The translations under genes were made by a program, and so were the position numbers. The notes beneath the pieces were generated by a model. The model worked only from the letters and a program-made list of their open reading frames with translations. It ran no database searches and was not told the origin of the DNA. A stretch of DNA of 64,000 nt from Pelomonas sp. Root1217. Lineage in GTDB: Bacteria; Pseudomonadota; Gammaproteobacteria; Burkholderiales; Burkholderiaceae_C. Below, piece by piece: positions 59,731 to 64,000 of the stretch. The first letter of the stretch is position 1. Every line of letters begins with the position of its first letter. The stretch is taken from the NCBI RefSeq assembly GCF_001425705.1, contig NZ_LMDC01000012.1:412148-476147 (forward strand), written 5' to 3'.

Positions 59731-62049
59731 TCAGAAAGAAGCCTTGAACTGAACGCCGTAACTGCGCGGCTCGTTGACGATGCCGGTCAGGTTGTCGAAG
59801 TCGATGGCGGCGACGACCTGGCGGTGGTTGGTGATGTTGCGCGAGTAGGCCGCAACTTCATACTTGCCGTTGCTCCAGCCGTAGCCCACGCGCAGGCCGC
59901 CTTCGAGGGCCGACTTGGCCTTGTACTCGACGGCCTCGTACAGGAACATGTTGTATTTGTCCTTGTAGGCCCAGTCGGTCAGCACGGTCAGCTCGCCGGC
60001 GCCGATCTCGGTGCTGTACTTGAGCGTCCAGTTCCAGGTGACCTTGGGTGCACGTGGCAGCGGGTTGCCATTGATGCTGACCGTGCCAGCCAGCGGGCCG
60101 GCCGGGTCGAGCACCGTGCAACCGGTGTTGGCTTCCAGGAACTGGAAGTTGGCATTGCCGCAGGGCTGCACGAAGAGGTTGGCGTCCTTGATCTTGGTGT
60201 CGTTGTACGAGAAGCCCAGCGTCGTGCGCCAGTCGCGCGCGATGATGGCCTGGGCGTCCAGCTCGAAGCCCTGGCCCTCGGCCTTGGCGGCGTTGACGAG
60301 GCGGTTCTGGTTGGTGGAGCCCGAGCCGGCCGTCAGCTGCATGTCCTTGACGCGGTACTTGAACACCGTGCCGCTGATGCGGGCGGTGTTGTCCAGCAGG
60401 TCGGCCTTGAAGCCTGCCTCGACGGACAGCACCTTCTCGGAGTTCGCCACCGAGATCGAGTCGCCAAAGAGCACGCGGCCCTGGATGGACGGTGCGCGGT
60501 AGCCGGTGGCGACGCGCGCGAACACGCTGGTGGACTTGTCGAGGTTGTAGTTGGCGCCGAAGTCCCAGCTCCAGTTCGTGGACTTGGGGTGGGTGTAGAA
60601 CGGGCCGATGATGTCGACGTTGTTGGCCTTGCCCGGCGTCCAGGTGCGCACGGCGTCAAAGTCCTTCTTGTCGTCGGTGTAGCGCAGGCCGGCGGTGAGC
60701 TTGAAATCCGGCGTGACGGCGTACTTCACATTGCCGAAGGCCGCCCAGGACTTGGCTTCCTGGTGCTGCACGGCATAGCCGTTTTGCGGGTCACCCGCGG
60801 CGAAGCTGTCGAAGTTGAAGCTGTCGACCTGCAGCTTCTCGTTGAAGTAGTACAGGCCGGCGATCCACTGGAACGGCGCGCTGGTGTTGGACTGCAGGCG
60901 GAATTCCTGGGTCGTCTGGCGCAGGTAGGGGATGCCGTCGGCCGTCTGCGCGTCGAAGGGGATGACGGACGGATAGGGCGTGGCCGAGCCGGAGGGGTAG
61001 TACTTCGGGCCGTCCGGGATGCCGCAGAAGCGGCAGCCGAAACCGCCGTCCACGTCGCCGCGGCTGTAGAACTTGGCGCGGTCGTGCGCGGTGATGGAGT
61101 AGAGCGACACGCCGTCGAAATCCCAGCGCAGGCGGGCGCTGACCTCGCTGGACTTCAGCGTCTGCGAGTTGTAGCCGTCGCTGGGGTAGGAGCTGTCGTC
61201 GTAGCCGTCGACGAGGTCATTGGTGCCGCGCTTCATGATGTTGGCGCGGAAAGTCGTTGCCGTGCCCTTGAAGTCGCGGGCCTGGACCTTGAAAAGACCC
61301 TCGAAGTTGCCGCTCTTGTAGAGGGCCTGCAGACGCAGCGCCTTGTCGTTGTAGCCTTCAAGGTCGGACGTCGCGCTGGTCACCGGGTTGTGGACGCGGT
61401 CACTCTGGCGCTGGGCCAGGCCAGCCACGCGCAGCTGCAGGTCTTCGTTCACCGGCACGTTGACGGCCGTCTCGAGGTTGACGGCGCTCCAGCGGCCGAA
61501 GCCGATGTTGGCGTAACCTTCCAGGCGCTTGGTGGGCCTGGCCGAATCGAATTTCATGACGCCGGCCGGCGAGTTGCGGCCGAACAGCGTGCCCTGCGGG
61601 CCGCGCAGCAGTTCCACCTGTGCCATGTCGAAGACCGGGAAGCCCTTGAGCGCGATGCTTTCCTGCACGACATCGTCATAGACCAAGCCCACGGGCTGGG
61701 ACGCGTTCATGTCGAAGTCGGTATTGCCCAGGCCGCGCACGTAAAAGCGCGGGAAGGTGCGGCCGTAGTCGGACTCGATGTTCAGGCTCGGCACCTTGCC
61801 AGACAAGGCGCGGACGTCCTGGCCGCTGGCGTTGTAGGTGTCCAGATCCTCGGACTTGATCGCCGAGATCGACAGCGGCACTTCCTTCAGGTTCTCGGCC
61901 CGGCGGCTGCCGGTGACGATGACGGCTTCGAGCTGGCTCACGTCCTTCTTGGCTTCGGCTGCCGGCGTGGCTTGCGCCAGGGCCACCATCGGGAAGGCCG
62001 TGCTCAGCGCCAGCGCGAGCAGGGTCGGTGAAAGGCTGTGTTTGGGCAT
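59731..62049 (-). CDS. TonB-dependent outer-membrane receptor, substrate unknown
   Basis: A 772-residue receptor. Signal peptide 1-26 ends in MVALAQA. A TonB-box-like segment QLEAVIVTGSRR (about 39-50) is followed by the plug (LKEVPLSISAI, FYVRGLGNTDFDMNASQP, QVELLRGPQGTLFGRNSPAGV) and the 22-strand barrel ending in GVQFKASF. The PQGTLFGRN motif places it in the broad non-siderophore/unknown-ligand group common in sphingomonads and Burkholderiales. A periplasm-distal loop has a CRFC motif (about 340). It is not next to iron or sugar genes, so the ligand cannot be inferred. It has its own terminator. Confidence 0.92.
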   Translation of the reverse strand: MPKHSLSPTLLALALSTAFPMVALAQATPAAEAKKDVSQLEAVIVTGSRRAENLKEVPLSISAIKSEDLDTYNASGQDVRALSGKVPSLNIESDYGRTFPRFYVRGLGNTDFDMNASQPVGLVYDDVVQESIALKGFPVFDMAQVELLRGPQGTLFGRNSPAGVMKFDSARPTKRLEGYANIGFGRWSAVNLETAVNVPVNEDLQLRVAGLAQRQSDRVHNPVTSATSDLEGYNDKALRLQALYKSGNFEGLFKVQARDFKGTATTFRANIMKRGTNDLVDGYDDSSYPSDGYNSQTLKSSEVSARLRWDFDGVSLYSITAHDRAKFYSRGDVDGGFGCRFCGIPDGPKYYPSGSATPYPSVIPFDAQTADGIPYLRQTTQEFRLQSNTSAPFQWIAGLYYFNEKLQVDSFNFDSFAAGDPQNGYAVQHQEAKSWAAFGNVKYAVTPDFKLTAGLRYTDDKKDFDAVRTWTPGKANNVDIIGPFYTHPKSTNWSWDFGANYNLDKSTSVFARVATGYRAPSIQGRVLFGDSISVANSEKVLSVEAGFKADLLDNTARISGTVFKYRVKDMQLTAGSGSTNQNRLVNAAKAEGQGFELDAQAIIARDWRTTLGFSYNDTKIKDANLFVQPCGNANFQFLEANTGCTVLDPAGPLAGTVSINGNPLPRAPKVTWNWTLKYSTEIGAGELTVLTDWAYKDKYNMFLYEAVEYKAKSALEGGLRVGYGWSNGKYEVAAYSRNITNHRQVVAAIDFDNLTGIVNEPRSYGVQFKASF

Positions 62050-62230
62050 GAGAAATCCTCGGGTTGACGGGTTCGCGGGGCAAGCGGGTAAAGAAATGGG
62101 CGCTCGCGGCGCCTCTGATTCCTACTGGATCGTAAAGATCACATGACGGTTCCGTGATGAAAGCGTGCCGCTGTGTTGTGCATTTGCTGCACTGCGATAC
62201 TTCTCCAGGTCAAACCCTCTCCCTAATCCG

Positions 62231-63013
62231 ATGCGCTTCATCACCGCCAACCTCAACGGCGTGCGTTCCGCCGCCAGCAAGGGCTTCTTCGACTGGCTCG
62301 ACAAGCAGCAGGCCGATGCCGTCGGCGTGCAGGAGCTCAAGGCGCAGGCGGATGTCGTGGAAGCCAAGTTCCGCAGCTGCGACCTGCTCAATGGCCATTT
62401 CCATTACGCCGAGAAAAAGGGCTACTCGGGCGTGGGCCTGTACACCAAGGAAGAGCCCAGCGACCTGATCACGGGCTTGGCGATGCCCGAGTTCGACTGC
62501 GAGGGCCGCTGGGTCGAGAAGCGTTTCGACAAGCCCGGCCGCAAGCTCAGCCTCATCAGCGTCTACTTCCCCAGCGGCACCAGCGGCGAGGAGCGCCAGG
62601 CGGTCAAGTACCGCTTTCTGGCGGCGCTCTACCCGCATCTGCAGGCGTTGAAGGCCGAGCGCGAGTTCATTCTCGTGGCCGACGTCAATATCGCGCACAA
62701 GGAGATCGACCTGAAGAATTGGCGTGGCAACCAGAAGAACAGCGGCTTCCTGCCCGAGGAGCGCGCCTGGTTGACGCGGCTCTTCGACGAAGGCGGCGTG
62801 GTCGACGTCTTTCGCACCCTCAACGACAAGGCCGAGCAATACACCTGGTGGAGCGCCCGCGGCGCCGCGCGCGCCAACAACGTCGGGTGGCGGCTGGACT
62901 ACCACCTCGCCACGCCCGGCCTCGCGGCACTGGCCCGGCGGGAGGCCATCTACACGGGGCAAATGTTCAGCGACCACGCGCCGCTGACGGTGGATTACGA
63001 CTTTGTGCTGTAG
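62231..63013 (+). CDS. xth: Exodeoxyribonuclease III (AP endonuclease)
   Basis: A 260-residue base-excision-repair nuclease of the exonuclease III/EEP family. Active-site motifs: TANLNGVRSA (Asn), VGVQELKAQ (metal Glu), ISVYFPSGT (Tyr), VADVNIAHKEIDL (Asp and Asn), NNVGWRLDYHL and the final FSDHAPLTVDYD (Asp-His pair). It cuts DNA 5' to abasic sites. The start at 62231 (MRFITANLNG) is family-standard. It is divergent from the receptor gene. Confidence 0.95.
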   Translation: MRFITANLNGVRSAASKGFFDWLDKQQADAVGVQELKAQADVVEAKFRSCDLLNGHFHYAEKKGYSGVGLYTKEEPSDLITGLAMPEFDCEGRWVEKRFDKPGRKLSLISVYFPSGTSGEERQAVKYRFLAALYPHLQALKAEREFILVADVNIAHKEIDLKNWRGNQKNSGFLPEERAWLTRLFDEGGVVDVFRTLNDKAEQYTWWSARGAARANNVGWRLDYHLATPGLAALARREAIYTGQMFSDHAPLTVDYDFVL

Positions 63014-63014
63014 T

Positions 63015-63050
63015 CCGCCCTGTCGTATACGGCAGCCGCACAGGCGGTTT
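63015..63050 (+). terminator. Probable terminator of xth
   Basis: CCGCCCTGT and ACAGGCGG pair with one bulged base around a 16-nt loop, followed by TTTG. The stem is good but the T-run is short. It lies 2 bp past the xth stop. Confidence 0.45.
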
Positions 63051-63127
63051 GACTCATAGGGTTTTCGCGGAATTCCAGCTGTATCGCGGTCTATGCTGCG
63101 GCCAAGCGTGATTCCAGAGAGATTTAC

Positions 63128-64000
63128 ATGATGAGCCGGCTCGTGAAACAGCTCTTTGCTGCGCTACTGTTTTTGTCTCTCGCGGCATGCGGCGGCGGAG
63201 GTAGTGACGAGGTCGGCGGCGGCAGCGGCCCCACGCATACGCCCCCCACGGCCACGATCGCCAACGTCCAGCCGGCGCTGGCCGGCGCCACCATCACGCT
63301 CGACGGTAGCGGCAGCACAGCAGCGGCTGGCCTGACCCTCAGCTACAACTGGGTGCTGACCAGCAAGCCCACAGGCAGCGTGGCGAGCCTGCAGAACGCC
63401 AGCTCGGCCAAGCCCAGCCTCAGCACTGACCTCCCCGGCGACTACCTGCTCACGCTCACCGTCAACGATGGACAACTGAGCAGCACCCCCAGCACGCGGA
63501 CCGTCACAGTGCTGCAGGCCTTCTCCATCCAGACCTCGCCCGAGGAACCTCTATCCGGAACGGTCACGTTCTCACTGTCCGGATACACGCCTGGCATTCA
63601 GATGGCCTGGTACCTTGATCAGGCCCTGATCGCTTCGGGGGCCTCCGTGTCCTGGGACTCGACGAAGGTGGCCAATGGATCGCATGTGGTCACCGCGTGG
63701 CTGGAGGTGGAAGGCAAGATCTCTGAGATCCGCCGCACGGTCGAGGTTGCCAACTCCCCGATTTCTCTCAGCGCTTCCACCACAGGCTCCGGTCCTGGTT
63801 CCTCCGACAGCGCATTCACTCGGCTGAACGTTTCTGCCAGTTCGCCCGGCGGCATCACCAGCGTGGCTGCAAGTCTTGACGGCAAGCCTCTCGGCGTCTT
63901 GACCAGCATGAACGCCTGCACTGGCAGAACTTGCAGCGTGCCCAACGTCTATCAATTCGTCATCGAGAACAAGACGATCATTTCGGGCGAGCACGTTGCC
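63128..64000 (+). CDS. Lipoprotein with a PKD-like domain, truncated by the window end
   Basis: At least 291 residues, still open at the last base. Residues 1-21 are a lipoprotein signal with lipobox LAAC (Cys21), followed by a Gly-rich linker. A PKD/Ig-like domain follows (PPTATIANVQPALAGATITL, LSYNWVLTSKPTGS, GDYLLTLTVNDGQ, about 38-125), then further Ig-like beta-rich sequence (MAWYLDQALIASGASVSW). The second ATG, 3 nt downstream, is equally possible as start. Such proteins are surface-anchored and often bind carbohydrate or protein; the enzymatic part, if any, lies beyond the window. G+C is slightly lower toward the end. Confidence 0.8.
   Translation, partial: MMSRLVKQLFAALLFLSLAACGGGGSDEVGGGSGPTHTPPTATIANVQPALAGATITLDGSGSTAAAGLTLSYNWVLTSKPTGSVASLQNASSAKPSLSTDLPGDYLLTLTVNDGQLSSTPSTRTVTVLQAFSIQTSPEEPLSGTVTFSLSGYTPGIQMAWYLDQALIASGASVSWDSTKVANGSHVVTAWLEVEGKISEIRRTVEVANSPISLSASTTGSGPGSSDSAFTRLNVSASSPGGITSVAASLDGKPLGVLTSMNACTGRTCSVPNVYQFVIENKTIISGEHVA

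Noticed and set aside
59824..62031. 735-codon plus-strand frame opposite the orphan receptor
   Set aside because: The receptor on the minus strand is complete with signal peptide, plug, barrel and terminator.

Overview
The window is a GC-rich (by eye about two-thirds G+C), densely coded stretch of a betaproteobacterial chromosome, most likely order Burkholderiales (Roseateles/Pelomonas/Rubrivivax-type). The reasons are the gene content, the linkage gatCAB | mreB-mreC-mreD-mrdA-rodA, and the linkage recA-recX-DUF2889-sucC-sucD-TerC ... pilA ... pglL-moaC-M48 peptidase, which I recall from that order. No rRNA, tRNA, CRISPR array, insertion sequence or prophage was seen. No gene-free stretch exceeds 300 bases; the longest (5573-5850, 3906-4141, 19572-19793, 18407-18623) are described through the sites found in them, or otherwise show nothing clear.

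Layout. 1-10.7 kb is accessory: a large Dyp-peroxidase/P450-like fusion, a small lower-GC orphan gene, a secreted pectate lyase, a class III nucleotide cyclase fused to an AAA/TPR module, a second cyclase-like protein with a degenerate site, and a tiny exported repeat protein. 10.7-20.3 kb has two overlapping secreted S9 peptidases, uvrA, a PEP-CTERM protein, a lone response regulator and a SWIB protein with a histone-H1-like tail. 19.8-25.7 kb is an iron-uptake locus on the minus strand (tonB, TonB-dependent siderophore receptor, PiuC-type dioxygenase, FMN-dependent hydroxyacid oxidase, PepSY protein, cytochrome b561) with a good Fur box before tonB. 25.8-29.8 kb holds a small membrane protein, a divergent TetR/GST pair, an M48 protease and moaC.

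29.8-44.2 kb is an almost unbroken minus-strand array. Read in the direction of transcription it runs sucC-sucD, terminator, TerC, Ser/Thr kinase, PP2C phosphatase, FHA protein, cyclic-nucleotide-phosphodiesterase-like MBL protein, a phosphoethanolamine-transferase-like protein, pilA behind a clear sigma-54 promoter, two more phosphoethanolamine-transferase-like proteins, and the PglL/Wzy-type O-oligosaccharyltransferase. The most interesting reading is that one type IV pilin is made together with one glycan transferase and up to three phospho-form transferases, next to a phospho-signalling cassette.

44.2-64 kb is mainly housekeeping: recX and recA (with a perfect LexA box), an OmpR-type two-component system, the rod-shape operon mreBCD-mrdA-rodA, the gatCAB amidotransferase, pyrE with a DUF4124 protein, an orphan TonB-dependent receptor, xth, and a PKD-like lipoprotein cut off by the window end.
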